Source of the DNA: Beduinella massiliensis
GTDB lineage: Bacteria > Bacillota > Clostridia > Christensenellales > Aristaeellaceae
DNA length: 64,000 nucleotides
Direction of reading: 5' to 3'
Assembly: GCF_900199405.1 (NCBI RefSeq)
Contig: NZ_LT963430.1
Location: 1,519,605-1,583,604, forward strand
The first letter of the stretch is position 1. Each line of letters opens with the position of its first letter. This document shows positions 18,625 to 26,533 of the stretch, piece by piece. The position numbers were made by a program, and so were the translations under genes. The notes under the pieces are model-generated. The model did not search any database, was not told where the DNA came from, and saw only the letters and a list, made by a program, of their open reading frames with translations.

Positions 18625-18672
18625 GTACAGCATCATCACTTTAATTTGGTGAAGTATATTGTCGGAGGCAGC

Positions 18673-19899
18673 ATGAACCGATTGAGCAAGCAGATCCCCG
18701 AGGGCATGCAGGACACCCTGCCCGGCGAGTGCAGACAAAAACGAAAGGTGGAGGGCGCGCTTCGCGCGCTCTTTGAAAGAAGCGGCTTTGCCGAGGTGCA
18801 GACCCCGGCGCTCGAATACTGCGACGTGTTCGCGGGCGGCGTCAGCGGCATCGCGCCGGAACAGATGTACAAGACGTTTGATAAAAACGGACGCATCCTG
18901 GCTGTCAGGCCGGACAACACCACACCCGTGATGCGCATGGCCGTAACGCGCATGCAGGGTGCGCCGCTCCCGCTCAGGCTCTGTTATGTGCAGGACGCGC
19001 TCAAGTACCCCGCGCGCGCCAACCCGCGCTTTTCGCAGGCGACGCAGGCGGGTGTGGAGCTGATGGGGGAGTCCTCCGCCGAGGCGGACGCGGAGGTCAT
19101 CGCCCTGGCGGTGCGTTCGCTGCTGAGCGCGGGGCTGCGGTCGTTTCAAATCGACATCGGCCAGGTGGGCTTTTTCAAGGGACTGATGGAGGAGGCGGGG
19201 CTGCACGAGGACGAGATCGAGCAGCTGCGCGGCTATGTCGAGGAAAAGAACATGCTCGCCATCGAGCTGACGCTCGGCTCTAAACCGGTGAGCGACGAGG
19301 TTAAGCGGCGCATCATGCGTTTGCCGCAGCTGTACGGCGGGCCGGAGGTGCTGGATGCGGCGCAGGCCATGTCCGCGGCGCCGCTGTGCCAGCGTGCACT
19401 GCAGAATCTGCGCGACGTGCTCAGCGTGCTTTCCGACTACGGTCTTTTGCAATACGTCTCCATCGACCTTGGCATGGTGCACGCCATCGATTACTACACG
19501 GGCATGATCCTGCGCGGCATCACCTCGCAGCTCGGTCAGCCGCTGCTCTCCGGCGGCAGGTACGACCTGCTCGCGGCGGGTTTTGAGCGCCCGATGCCTG
19601 CGGTGGGGTTTGCGCTGGACATCAAGCAACTGCTGATCGCTTTGGAGCGTCAGGGGGAGCCGTTTGATCCCCCCGTGAGCGACGTGTTGCTGGCCTTTGC
19701 GCCGGGGGCGCGTGCACAGGCGCTGCTGCTTGCGACGCAGCTTCGCGGCGAGGGGCGTTCGGTGGAGCTGTGCTATCAGCGTGGCGCGGAGGAGCTCTCG
19801 GCGCTGGCTGCTCAAAAGAGGGCGCGGCGTGCCGTCTATGTGGATGGGCGCGGGGCGCACGATGTTTGGAAGGAGGGGGCACAGGCATGGAACCCGTAA
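18673..19899 (+). CDS. hisZ: ATP phosphoribosyltransferase regulatory subunit HisZ
   Basis: HisZ is a histidyl-tRNA synthetase paralogue that forms the active, histidine-sensitive complex with short-form HisG. The 408-residue protein has the HisRS-like motif 2 area (LAVRPDNTTPVMRMAVTRM ... LRLCYVQDALKY) and the late motif GRYDLLAAGFERPMPAVGFALD. It lacks a C-terminal anticodon-binding domain of HisS, and hisG is adjacent, so HisZ is preferred. The ATG has CGGAGG five bases upstream. It overlaps hisG by 13 bases. Confidence 0.93.
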   Translation: MNRLSKQIPEGMQDTLPGECRQKRKVEGALRALFERSGFAEVQTPALEYCDVFAGGVSGIAPEQMYKTFDKNGRILAVRPDNTTPVMRMAVTRMQGAPLPLRLCYVQDALKYPARANPRFSQATQAGVELMGESSAEADAEVIALAVRSLLSAGLRSFQIDIGQVGFFKGLMEEAGLHEDEIEQLRGYVEEKNMLAIELTLGSKPVSDEVKRRIMRLPQLYGGPEVLDAAQAMSAAPLCQRALQNLRDVLSVLSDYGLLQYVSIDLGMVHAIDYYTGMILRGITSQLGQPLLSGGRYDLLAAGFERPMPAVGFALDIKQLLIALERQGEPFDPPVSDVLLAFAPGARAQALLLATQLRGEGRSVELCYQRGAEELSALAAQKRARRAVYVDGRGAHDVWKEGAQAWNP

Positions 19900-20546
19900 C
19901 CATAGCGCTCGCCAAGGGACGATTGGCGGAACAGACGATGGAGCTCCTGGAAGCGGTCGGTATAGACTGCGCGCAGGTACGAAGCCCCGGGCGAAAGCTG
20001 GTCTTTTCCGAGCCCACGGGCCGCTTTCGCTTCATCCTGGTCAAGCCCAGCGACGTGCCGACGTACGTCGATCACGGCGTGGCGGACATCGGCGTGGCGG
20101 GCAAGGATACCCTGATGGAGGAAAACCGGCCGCTGTACGAGCTCCTCGACCTGGGCTTTGGCAGGTGCAGGCTGTGCATCGCGGGCTTTCCGGAGGGCAA
20201 GCGGCGCGCGGTGACGGACGCGAACTTCCGCGTGGCGACGAAGTATCCCAACATCGCGCGCGAGTATTACGGCGCGAAGGGGCAGACCATCGAAATCATC
20301 AAGCTGAACGGCTCGGTCGAGCTGGGGCCGCTGGTGGGCCTCTCGGACGTCATTTTGGACGTCGTCGAAAGCGGCGGCACGCTGCGCGCGAACGGCCTGG
20401 AAATTCAGGAGACGGTCGTTCAGGACGTCAGCGCCCGCATGGTCGTCAACTGCGTCTCGCTCAAGACGAAGGGCGAACGCATCCGCTGGCTGATCGATTC
20501 CGTGGCGCAGGAGCTCATAAGACGCAGGGAGGCTGAAAGAGCATGA
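19887..20546 (+). CDS. hisG: ATP phosphoribosyltransferase, short form HisG
   Basis: HisG catalyses the first step of histidine synthesis, joining ATP and PRPP. The 219-residue length is the short form, which lacks the C-terminal regulatory domain and depends on HisZ. Recognisable segments are ALAKGRLAEQTMELL, DVPTYVDHGVADIGVAGKD and the PRPP loop area ILDVVESGGTLRANGLE. AAGGAGGGGG lies before the ATG, inside the end of hisZ. The stop overlaps the hisD start by four bases. Confidence 0.96.
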   Translation: MEPVTIALAKGRLAEQTMELLEAVGIDCAQVRSPGRKLVFSEPTGRFRFILVKPSDVPTYVDHGVADIGVAGKDTLMEENRPLYELLDLGFGRCRLCIAGFPEGKRRAVTDANFRVATKYPNIAREYYGAKGQTIEIIKLNGSVELGPLVGLSDVILDVVESGGTLRANGLEIQETVVQDVSARMVVNCVSLKTKGERIRWLIDSVAQELIRRREAERA

Positions 20547-21832
20547 TTCCGATTTTGCAGTACGGCGATAAAGAGGCACTGAAGGAACGCCTGCTTTCGC
20601 GTTCACAGCTCACGGACGAGGAGATTACAGGGCGCGTCAAGCAAATCGTGCGCGACGTGCAGGAACGGGGAGACGCGGCGCTCTTCGAGTACACCGAGCG
20701 CTTTGACAAGGCGAAGCTGAGCGAAAAGACCGTTCGCGTGACGGAGGATGAAATTCGCGCCGCCTACCGCGCGGCCGGCGAGGAATGGATCGGCTCCATG
20801 CGCGAAGCGGCGAAGCGCATCACGGCCTTTCACGAAAAGCAGCGCCAGCGCACGTGGATCGACTTCGAGGACGGCATCGCTCTGGGGCAGATGGTACGGC
20901 CGCTGGAGCGCGTGGGCGTCTACGTACCGGGAGGCACGGCGGCCTATCCCTCCAGCGTGCTGATGAACGTGCTGCCCGCACGCGTGGCGGGGGTGAAGGA
21001 GATTGTCATGGTGACGCCCCCCGGCGCGGACGGCAACGTCTCCTACCCGCTGACGCTGGTCGCGGCGGACATCGCGGGCGTGGATAAGATTTACAAGGTT
21101 GGCGGCGCGCAGGCCGTCGCCGCGCTGGCGTTCGGCACGGAGACGATTCCAAGGGTAGACAAGATCGTGGGCCCCGGCAACATCTACGTCGCCAATGCCA
21201 AGCGCGAGGTGTTCGGCCACTGCGGCATCGACATGGTCGCCGGTCCCTCCGAGGTGCTGGTGATTGCGGATGAGAGCGCTAACCCGGTGTACGTCGCGGC
21301 GGACATGCTTTCGCAGGCGGAGCACGATCCGCTCGCGGCGGCGGTCGTCGTGACCGATTCGCGGGAAATGGCCGCGCGCGTGGCGGCGGAGATCGAGCGC
21401 CAGACCGCGTTGCTTCCCCGCCGGGAGATCGTGGATCAGTCGCTCGCGCACTACGGTACCATCGTCGCCTGCGAGAACCTGCATCAAGCGGCGGAGGTTG
21501 CGAACCTCGTCGCCCCGGAGCATCTGGAGCTTTCCGTCGCGCAGCCCTTCGAGCTGCTGGGTGAAATTCACAACGCGGGTGCGGTCTTCCTGGGTCACTA
21601 TGCGCCGGAGCCGCTGGGCGATTACTTTGCAGGCCCGAACCACGTGCTGCCCACGTCGGGCACGGCGCGGTTCTTTTCTCCGCTCAACGTCGAGGACTTC
21701 ACCAAGAAATCCTCGCTGGTTTACTACAGCCGCGAGGCGCTTTCGGCGGTGTCGGACGACGTCGTCCGTCTGGCGCGCGCGGAGGGGCTGGACGCGCACG
21801 CAAACGCCGTGGCCGTCCGCTTCGGAAAGTGA
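20543..21832 (+). CDS. hisD: Histidinol dehydrogenase
   Basis: HisD performs the last two oxidations from histidinol to histidine, with zinc and NAD. The 429-residue protein shows VGVYVPGGTAAYPSSVLMN, VGGAQAVAALAFGT, the signature IDMVAGPSEVLVIADE and the zinc-region AEHDP, plus the late GPNHVLPTSGTARF. It starts in the ATGA overlap with hisG and is followed by hisB after eight bases. Confidence 0.97.
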   Translation: MIPILQYGDKEALKERLLSRSQLTDEEITGRVKQIVRDVQERGDAALFEYTERFDKAKLSEKTVRVTEDEIRAAYRAAGEEWIGSMREAAKRITAFHEKQRQRTWIDFEDGIALGQMVRPLERVGVYVPGGTAAYPSSVLMNVLPARVAGVKEIVMVTPPGADGNVSYPLTLVAADIAGVDKIYKVGGAQAVAALAFGTETIPRVDKIVGPGNIYVANAKREVFGHCGIDMVAGPSEVLVIADESANPVYVAADMLSQAEHDPLAAAVVVTDSREMAARVAAEIERQTALLPRREIVDQSLAHYGTIVACENLHQAAEVANLVAPEHLELSVAQPFELLGEIHNAGAVFLGHYAPEPLGDYFAGPNHVLPTSGTARFFSPLNVEDFTKKSSLVYYSREALSAVSDDVVRLARAEGLDAHANAVAVRFGK

Positions 21833-21840
21833 GGCGGGTC

Positions 21841-22425
21841 ATGCGCAAAGCAGAAATCGAAAGAAAGACGAACGAGACGGACATTCGCCTCTCTTTTTCG
21901 CTGGACGGCGAGGGACGGGCGGACGTGCGCTGTGGAATCGGTTTTTTTGAGCACATGCTCTCGGCGTTTTGCCGCTTTGGCCTCTTCGACATGGAGTTGA
22001 CCTGCGCGGGCGATCTGGACGTGGACGCGCACCATACGGTGGAGGACGTCGGCATCTGTCTGGGCCAGGCGATCGCGCAGTCGCTCGGCGATAAGCGCGG
22101 CATCACGCGCCTGGGGCACGCCTGTGTGCCCATGGACGAGGCGTTGGCGTTCGTCGCGCTGGACGTTTCAGGCAGGCCGTTCCTCGTGTTTGACGCGCAG
22201 TTTTCGGCCCCCATGGTGGGGGCGATGGACACGCAGCTCGCGCAGGAGTTCTTCCGCGCGGTCGCGGTCGGCGCGGGGCTGACGCTGCACATGCGGGTGC
22301 CTTACGGGCAGAACGATCACCACAAGATCGAGGCGCTGTTTAAGGCGTTTGGACGGGCGCTGATGGACGCGTCGTCGCTCGACCCGCGCGTGAGGGGTGT
22401 GCCGTCTACAAAAGGCGTACTGTGA
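21841..22425 (+). CDS. hisB: Imidazoleglycerol-phosphate dehydratase
   Basis: HisB dehydrates imidazole glycerol phosphate. The 194-residue monofunctional enzyme has the metal motifs GIGFFEHML, DVDAHHTVEDVG and YGQNDHHKIEALFKAFG. The ATG at this position is the usual family start (MRKAEIERKTNETDI); an in-frame GTG 12 bases earlier is less likely. The next gene is hisA, not hisH as in most Clostridia. Confidence 0.96.
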   Translation: MRKAEIERKTNETDIRLSFSLDGEGRADVRCGIGFFEHMLSAFCRFGLFDMELTCAGDLDVDAHHTVEDVGICLGQAIAQSLGDKRGITRLGHACVPMDEALAFVALDVSGRPFLVFDAQFSAPMVGAMDTQLAQEFFRAVAVGAGLTLHMRVPYGQNDHHKIEALFKAFGRALMDASSLDPRVRGVPSTKGVL

Positions 22426-22435
22426 GGGAGATTCG

Positions 22436-23152
22436 ATGATTATCTATCCAGCTATAGACATGAAGGACGGACGGTGCGTGCGTCTCTTGCAGGGGCGCGC
22501 GGAGGACGTCACGGATTACGGCGATCCGTGCGAGGTGGCGCGGCGCTGGGCGCAGGCAGGGGCGAGATGGATTCACCTCGTCGACCTGGACGGGGCCTTT
22601 AGCGGACAAGGCAAGAACCGGGAAGTCATCGCGCGCATCGCGCAGGAGCAGAGTGTTCCCGTGCAGCTGGGCGGCGGCATCCGCACGATGGCGGACGTGG
22701 AGGACAGGCTCGAGCGCGTGGGCGTGTCGCGCGTGATTCTGGGCACGGCGGCGGTTGAAAACCCGCGGCTCGTCAAAGAGGCCTGCCGGGCGTATCCAGG
22801 GCGCGTCGCCGTCGGCATCGACGCCAGGGACGGCTTTGTGGCGGTGCGCGGGTGGACGGAGCGCTCGGACGTTCCGGCGCTGGAGCTCGCGCGCCGCGTG
22901 CGCGATGCGGGCGTCGAAACGGTCGTCTATACCGATATCTCTAAGGACGGTATGATGCAGGGCCCCAGTATCGAACAGACGGCGCGGATGGTGCGCGAGA
23001 GCGGCCTTCGGGTGATCGGTTCGGGCGGCGTGAGCAGCCTGGCGGACATCGGGGCGCTGAAAGAGGCGGGGTGCGCGGGCGTCATCACGGGCAAGGCGCT
23101 CTACAGCGGCGCGTTTACGCTCGCGCAGGCACTTGGCTATGAGGAGGATTGA
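22436..23152 (+). CDS. hisA: ProFAR isomerase HisA
   Basis: HisA isomerises ProFAR to PRFAR in histidine synthesis. The 238-residue TIM barrel has the catalytic aspartate in YPAIDMKDGRCVRLLQG, the phosphate-binding QLGGGIRTM, the second aspartate in VYTDISKDGMMQG, and GSGGVSSLADI. The related hisF gene is not next to it, so the possibility of HisF was considered, but the N-terminal IDMKDGRCVRL pattern is that of HisA. It starts ten bases after hisB and is followed by hisIE after three bases. Confidence 0.94.
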   Translation: MIIYPAIDMKDGRCVRLLQGRAEDVTDYGDPCEVARRWAQAGARWIHLVDLDGAFSGQGKNREVIARIAQEQSVPVQLGGGIRTMADVEDRLERVGVSRVILGTAAVENPRLVKEACRAYPGRVAVGIDARDGFVAVRGWTERSDVPALELARRVRDAGVETVVYTDISKDGMMQGPSIEQTARMVRESGLRVIGSGGVSSLADIGALKEAGCAGVITGKALYSGAFTLAQALGYEED

Positions 23153-23155
23153 AGG

Positions 23156-23776
23156 ATGGAACTTAGCGCAATCAAGTTTGACGAACACGGCCTCGTGCCC
23201 GCGGTGGCGCAGGACGCGAAGACGGGCGCGGTGCTGATGCTCGCGTACATGAACGAGGAGTCGCTTCGCCGCACGATCGATACGGGATACGCGACATACT
23301 ACAGCCGCAGCAGGAAAACCCTCTGGAAGAAGGGCGAGACGAGCGGCCACGTGCAGCGCGTGCGCGAGATCCTCTACGACTGCGACGGGGACACGCTGCT
23401 GCTCAAGGTCGTACAGACGGGTGCGGCCTGCCACACGGGCGCGTATTCCTGTTTTCAAAATGCGCTGCTCGCACCGCAGGAAACGGAAGCCAACCCCGGC
23501 GCAAAGGTCCTTCAGGAGGTTTACAACGTCGTGCTCGACCGCATGGCGAATCCCAAGGAGGGCAGCTATACCAATTATCTGCTAGACAAGGGCGTCGAAA
23601 AGATTGCTAAAAAGGTTGGAGAAGAGGCGACGGAGACGGTGATCGCCGCGATCAAGAACGACAAGGACGAGACATGCTACGAGGCGTCTGACCTGCTCTA
23701 TCACCTGCTCGTGCTGCTCGCGCAAAGAGGGATTACGTTGGACGAAATCTGGACGGAGCTCGCTTCGCGCCGTTGA
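23156..23776 (+). CDS. hisIE: Bifunctional PRA-CH cyclohydrolase / PRA-PP pyrophosphatase HisIE
   Basis: The 206-residue protein carries out steps two and three of histidine synthesis. The N-terminal HisI half has [35 protein letters not shown] and the zinc-binding DCDGDTLL and [12 protein letters not shown]. The C-terminal HisE half has [18 protein letters not shown] and a MazG-like [14 protein letters not shown]. It closes the operon; a strong 12-bp hairpin follows. Confidence 0.96.
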   Translation: MELSAIKFDEHGLVPAVAQDAKTGAVLMLAYMNEESLRRTIDTGYATYYSRSRKTLWKKGETSGHVQRVREILYDCDGDTLLLKVVQTGAACHTGAYSCFQNALLAPQETEANPGAKVLQEVYNVVLDRMANPKEGSYTNYLLDKGVEKIAKKVGEEATETVIAAIKNDKDETCYEASDLLYHLLVLLAQRGITLDEIWTELASRR

Positions 23777-23783
23777 ATGCATG

Positions 23784-23811
23784 CCCTGCCGAAGCCAAAG
23801 CTTCGGCAGGG
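23784..23811 (+). other. Strong hairpin after hisIE
   Basis: A perfect 12-bp stem CCCTGCCGAAGC/GCTTCGGCAGGG with a 4-base CAAA loop. There is no T-run, so it may end or protect the his mRNA rather than act as a standard intrinsic terminator. Confidence 0.7.
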
Positions 23812-23851
23812 TATAAAGGTAAAAAGGTTGGAAGAAAATTCGCAAAATTGA

Positions 23852-23880
23852 TTGACAAGCGGCGGAAAATGGTGTATTAT
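23852..23880 (+). promoter_or_regulatory. Promoter of the five-tRNA operon
   Basis: TTGACA and TATTAT with a 17-base spacer, about 58 bases before the first tRNA. A GCG-rich hairpin (CGAGCG with CGCTCG) lies in the leader. Confidence 0.85.
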
Positions 23881-23937
23881 ATAACACGTCGCCGCGAGCG
23901 ATGCAAACGAAGCGCTCGATACGCGGTATCTCACTTC

Positions 23938-24013
23938 GGGAGCATAGCTCAGCTGGGAGAGCATCTGCCTTACAAGCAGAGGGTCACAGGTTCGAGCCCT
24001 GTTGTTCCCACCA
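23938..24013 (+). tRNA. tRNA-Val (anticodon TAC)
   Basis: The acceptor stem GGGAGCA pairs with TGTTCCC, the anticodon loop reads CTTACAA, GGTTCGAGCC forms the T arm, and CCA is encoded. Confidence 0.95.
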
Positions 24014-24019
24014 TTTCAT

Positions 24020-24096
24020 GGCGCGGTAGTTCAGTTGGTTAGAATGCCAGCCTGTCACGCTGGAGGTCGAGGGTTCGAGCCCCTTCCGCGTCGCCA
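24020..24096 (+). tRNA. tRNA-Asp (anticodon GTC)
   Basis: The acceptor stem GGCGCGG pairs with CCGCGTC, the anticodon loop is CTGTCAC, the T arm has GGTTCGAGCC, and CCA is encoded. Confidence 0.95.
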
Positions 24097-24099
24097 TTT

Positions 24100-24175
24100 G
24101 CCTTGGTAGCTCAGTCGGTAGAGCAGTAGACTGAAAATCTACGTGTCGGTGGTTCGATTCCGCCCCAAGGCACCA
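24100..24175 (+). tRNA. tRNA-Phe (anticodon GAA)
   Basis: The acceptor stem GCCTTGG pairs with CCAAGGC, the anticodon loop is CTGAAAA, and the T arm GGTTCGATTCC is followed by encoded CCA. Confidence 0.95.
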
Positions 24176-24181
24176 CTTCGT

Positions 24182-24256
24182 GCGGTAGTAGCTCAGTGGT
24201 AGAGTGCCACCTTGCCAAGGTGGATGTCGCGAGTTCGAATCTCGTCTACCGCTCCA
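24182..24256 (+). tRNA. tRNA-Gly (anticodon GCC)
   Basis: The acceptor stem GCGGTAG pairs with CTACCGC, the stem CCACC/GGTGG encloses the loop TTGCCAA, and CCA is encoded. Confidence 0.95.
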
Positions 24257-24260
24257 ATCC

Positions 24261-24335
24261 GGCGCCATAGCCAAGTGGTAAGGCAAAGCTCTGCAAAAGC
24301 TTTATTCTCCAGTTCGAGTCTGGATGGCGCCTCCA
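24261..24335 (+). tRNA. tRNA-Cys (anticodon GCA)
   Basis: The acceptor stem GGCGCCA pairs with TGGCGCC, the loop CTGCAAA is held by AAGCT/AGCTT, and CCA is encoded. It is the last tRNA before the terminator. Confidence 0.95.
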
Positions 24336-24342
24336 GCAAGGG

Positions 24343-24378
24343 ACTCAGATGTTGATGCAATGTCTGAGTTTTTTATTT
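24343..24378 (+). terminator. Terminator of the tRNA operon
   Basis: ACTCAGAT pairs with GTCTGAGT (one G-T pair) and is followed directly by a run of six T and TATTTT. Confidence 0.85.
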
Positions 24379-24396
24379 TGCAGAGCGAATCCGAAC

Positions 24397-24436
24397 AAAA
24401 AGCAAGGCGGATCCTTCCGATCCGGCCTTGCTTTTT
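24397..24436. terminator. Bidirectional terminator before the ribokinase gene
   Basis: AAAAAGCAAGGC..GGATC pairs with GATCCGGCCTTGCTTTTT (one bulged base). A-run and T-run on both sides allow it to terminate the minus-strand catabolic operon. Confidence 0.82.
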
Positions 24437-24461
24437 GAATCGCCCGATGTTCTTAGTCGTT

Positions 24462-25418
24462 TCAGTAAACAAGCGTTTTGCGGCCCGCCGCTGCGAGCGC
24501 CGCGTTGACCTCGCGAAGCGCGGGAAGGCTGGGCTGCGCACCCATGCGAGATACGGAGATGGAAGCCGCTTGGTTGGCGAAGGTCATCGCGTCTGCCGTG
24601 TCCATGCCCGCGCAGGTCGCCGTAGAAAAGGCGCCGATGAAGCTGTCACCGGCCGCGGTCGGGTCGGCCGGTCTGGGGCAGGAAATCGCCGGGCACAAAA
24701 AAGAGCGCTTCCCGTCGCAGTAAAATGCCCCCGCTTCGCCCAGGGTAATGATTACGTTCTTTACGCCGCGCTGGAGAAGCGCGTCGGCGGCGGCTCGCGC
24801 CGATCGTTCGTCCCGCGGGCGAATGCCCGTGAGGTCCTCTGCCTCGTGTTCGTTGGGGATGATGTAGTCCAGCCGGGCTAAAAGATCGTCGCTGAGACCG
24901 TCCGAGGGCGCGGGGTTCAGCAGAATCGGAACCCCTTTTGCGCTGGCGTAACGAGCCACGAGCTCATTGATTACCATAGGGATTTCGAGCTGCAAAACCA
25001 CCATGTCGAATCCGACGATCTCCTCTTCGAGAAAGGCGACGTCCCTTGGAAGAAAACTGTGATTGGCGCCGGGAACGACGAGGATGCGGTTTTGCGTGCC
25101 GTGCTCATCCGTCTGAATCTGAATGTTGCTCACGCCGGAGGCGCAAGTGTCCGTGACGATAACCTTCTTGGCATGTACGCCTGCCTCGCGCAGGGAGGCG
25201 GTCATGGTTTGTCCATTGGCGTCGCTGCCTATCTTGCCCACCAGGGTCACGTCCGCACCGAGGCGCGCCGCCTGCACGGCCTGGTTTGCGCCCTTGCCGC
25301 CGGAGGCGGTGGTAAAGTCGTAGCCCAGGATCGTTTCACCCGGCGCGACAAAGCGCTTTGCGCGGAAGATCATATCCATGACGAGGCTGCCGACGACGAG
25401 AATACGGGGTTTTTTCAT
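24462..25418 (-). CDS. Ribokinase-family (PfkB) sugar kinase
   Basis: The 318-residue protein belongs to the PfkB family and resembles ribokinase: ILVVGSLVMDM, the sugar-binding ASGGKGANQAVQAARLGA, LVGKIGSDANG, and the ATP/anion-hole signature ADPTAAGDSFIGAFSTA (catalytic Asp in AAGD). It phosphorylates a sugar or sugar acid with ATP in the cytoplasm. Ribose cannot be assumed: there is no ribose transporter here, and the gene ends a dehydrogenase-aldolase operon, so a keto-deoxy or uncommon sugar is possible. The ATG has GGAGGAAACCGGT before it, and this ribosome site lies in the 25-bp repeat bordering the IS element. Confidence 0.9.
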   Translation of the reverse strand: MKKPRILVVGSLVMDMIFRAKRFVAPGETILGYDFTTASGGKGANQAVQAARLGADVTLVGKIGSDANGQTMTASLREAGVHAKKVIVTDTCASGVSNIQIQTDEHGTQNRILVVPGANHSFLPRDVAFLEEEIVGFDMVVLQLEIPMVINELVARYASAKGVPILLNPAPSDGLSDDLLARLDYIIPNEHEAEDLTGIRPRDERSARAAADALLQRGVKNVIITLGEAGAFYCDGKRSFLCPAISCPRPADPTAAGDSFIGAFSTATCAGMDTADAMTFANQAASISVSRMGAQPSLPALREVNAALAAAGRKTLVY

Positions 25419-25443
25419 ACCGGTTTCCTCCCGATCCCTTTGA
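25419..25443. repeat. 25-bp direct repeat, copy 1, at the left edge of the IS element
   Basis: It differs at only two of 25 positions from the copy at 26508-26532. It abuts the IS end exactly and contains the ribosome-binding site of the ribokinase gene. Confidence 0.85.
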
Positions 25444-26507
25444 TGTAGGTTTGTCAAACATCTTGGACAGTGAAAGCAAGAAGGAACTCTCTAGGCGAAA
25501 CCCAAAGGAGAGGGCGCATCGGTCTGTTGTTGGTGCGAGCTTGGTGGGCAGCTAGCTGCCCACCAAAGTCATCGAGCGAGAAGAAAGAATGGGTATTGTA
25601 GAATAGCTTTTGGTCTTCTCTGTGACTGCGTTCAACCTTACCGTTGTGGCGAGGTGTGTATGGTTTTATGAGCTTATGCCGGATTCCCAGATCAGCAGCC
25701 GTTTTCTCAAACAGAGTCACCTGATTGCGTTTGCTGTTGGAAAAGCGGTTGGTGAATTCAAAGCCGTTGTCGGTCTGGACACACTCTACCCGGATACCCC
25801 GGCGGGCATACCACTTGAACAGCCTTTTGAGAAAGTCAGCGGAAGAATAGGTGGACTGCTCAGGGTAGGCGGCCAGGAAGCGCAGTCGGGTAAACTCATC
25901 CATGGCAGTGTACTGAAACAGGCGCAGCTCCGGGTCCGCGATACAGCGGCGGGGCACCACCTTCACATCCACCTGAACGCGCTGTCCAGGATAGGTCATC
26001 TGCTCATAAGGCTTGGGCCTATAAGCCGGCTTCTTCTCTACTTGTGGGAATAACCCTAGTTTCCGCATCACGCGGAAGAGGCTCTCCGGGCGGCGGGTAT
26101 ACCCCCGCCGACGTAAGCGGTGCCACAGTTCCACCATACCTAGTTTGGGATCTCTGCGGCGCATATCCCGGATTAGCTTCAGCTCTGCTTCGGTATGCTG
26201 GTTGGGATGACTGTGGGGACGCCGGGACTGGCAGGCTAGGGAGGCCATGCTCCCATCCCAGCGAGCTTTCCAGAAGTAGATATACGACCGGCTCTTGTTG
26301 TATTTCCGGCTGGCCCGGCTCACGCCGTATTTCTCCGCATACTTCATCAGGGATTGCCGATATGCCATGACCTGTGTTATACTCTTGCTCATGAAGGATG
26401 TGGTCCCCTCTCGTATAGTTGTTGTCCGCAACTCCAACTATAACCGATGAGGCCATATCCTTCATCCTTTTTTTCTTCTACTGTCCAATATGTATTGTAC
26501 TCCTACA
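25444..26507 (-). mobile_element. IS481-like insertion sequence (1064 bp)
   Basis: The element is bounded by imperfect inverted repeats starting TGTAGG. The left 28 bases and the reverse complement of the right 28 bases match at about 20 positions, including the inner TTGGACAGT. It contains one transposase gene and is flanked by near-identical 25-bp direct repeats. It splits a catabolic operon between the aldolase and kinase genes. A TG..CA end and a single DDE transposase fit the IS481 family; the long flanking duplication is unusual for it. Confidence 0.88.
25454..26392 (-). CDS. IS481-like DDE transposase
   Basis: The 312-residue protein has an N-terminal helix-turn-helix region (RQSLMKYAEKYGVSRASRKY) and an rve-type integrase core. 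The catalytic residues appear as the first Asp in VQVDVKVV, the second in ECVQTDNGFEFTN, and the Glu in PRHNGKVERSHREDQKLFY. All three are present and the frame is intact, so it may be active. The ATG was chosen for the GAGGGGA upstream; an open frame extends 45 bases more. Its stop codon lies in the IS terminal repeat. Confidence 0.93.
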   Translation of the reverse strand: MSKSITQVMAYRQSLMKYAEKYGVSRASRKYNKSRSYIYFWKARWDGSMASLACQSRRPHSHPNQHTEAELKLIRDMRRRDPKLGMVELWHRLRRRGYTRRPESLFRVMRKLGLFPQVEKKPAYRPKPYEQMTYPGQRVQVDVKVVPRRCIADPELRLFQYTAMDEFTRLRFLAAYPEQSTYSSADFLKRLFKWYARRGIRVECVQTDNGFEFTNRFSNSKRNQVTLFEKTAADLGIRHKLIKPYTPRHNGKVERSHREDQKLFYNTHSFFSLDDFGGQLAAHQARTNNRPMRPLLWVSPREFLLAFTVQDV

Positions 26508-26532
26508 ACCAGTTTCCTCCCGATCCCTTTAA
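26508..26532. repeat. 25-bp direct repeat, copy 2, at the right edge of the IS element
   Basis: This is the second copy, 23 of 25 identical to 25419-25443. It lies between the IS and the end of the aldolase gene and carries a ribosome-site-like GGGAGGAAAC that now leads only into the IS. Confidence 0.85.
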
Positions 26533-26533
26533 A

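Noticed and set aside
18637-18672. A histidine T-box or attenuator before hisZ
   Set aside because: Only about 40 bases lie between the start point and hisZ, with no T-box sequence, no His codon run and no terminator.
23773-24286. Small open frames across the tRNA cluster on both strands
   Set aside because: They overlap five clear tRNAs with full cloverleaf structure and encoded CCA. The translated products are known false positives of tRNA regions.
24462-25418. Naming the kinase rbsK
   Set aside because: It has good ribokinase-family motifs, but there is no ribose transport or pyranase gene, and the operon context points to another substrate.
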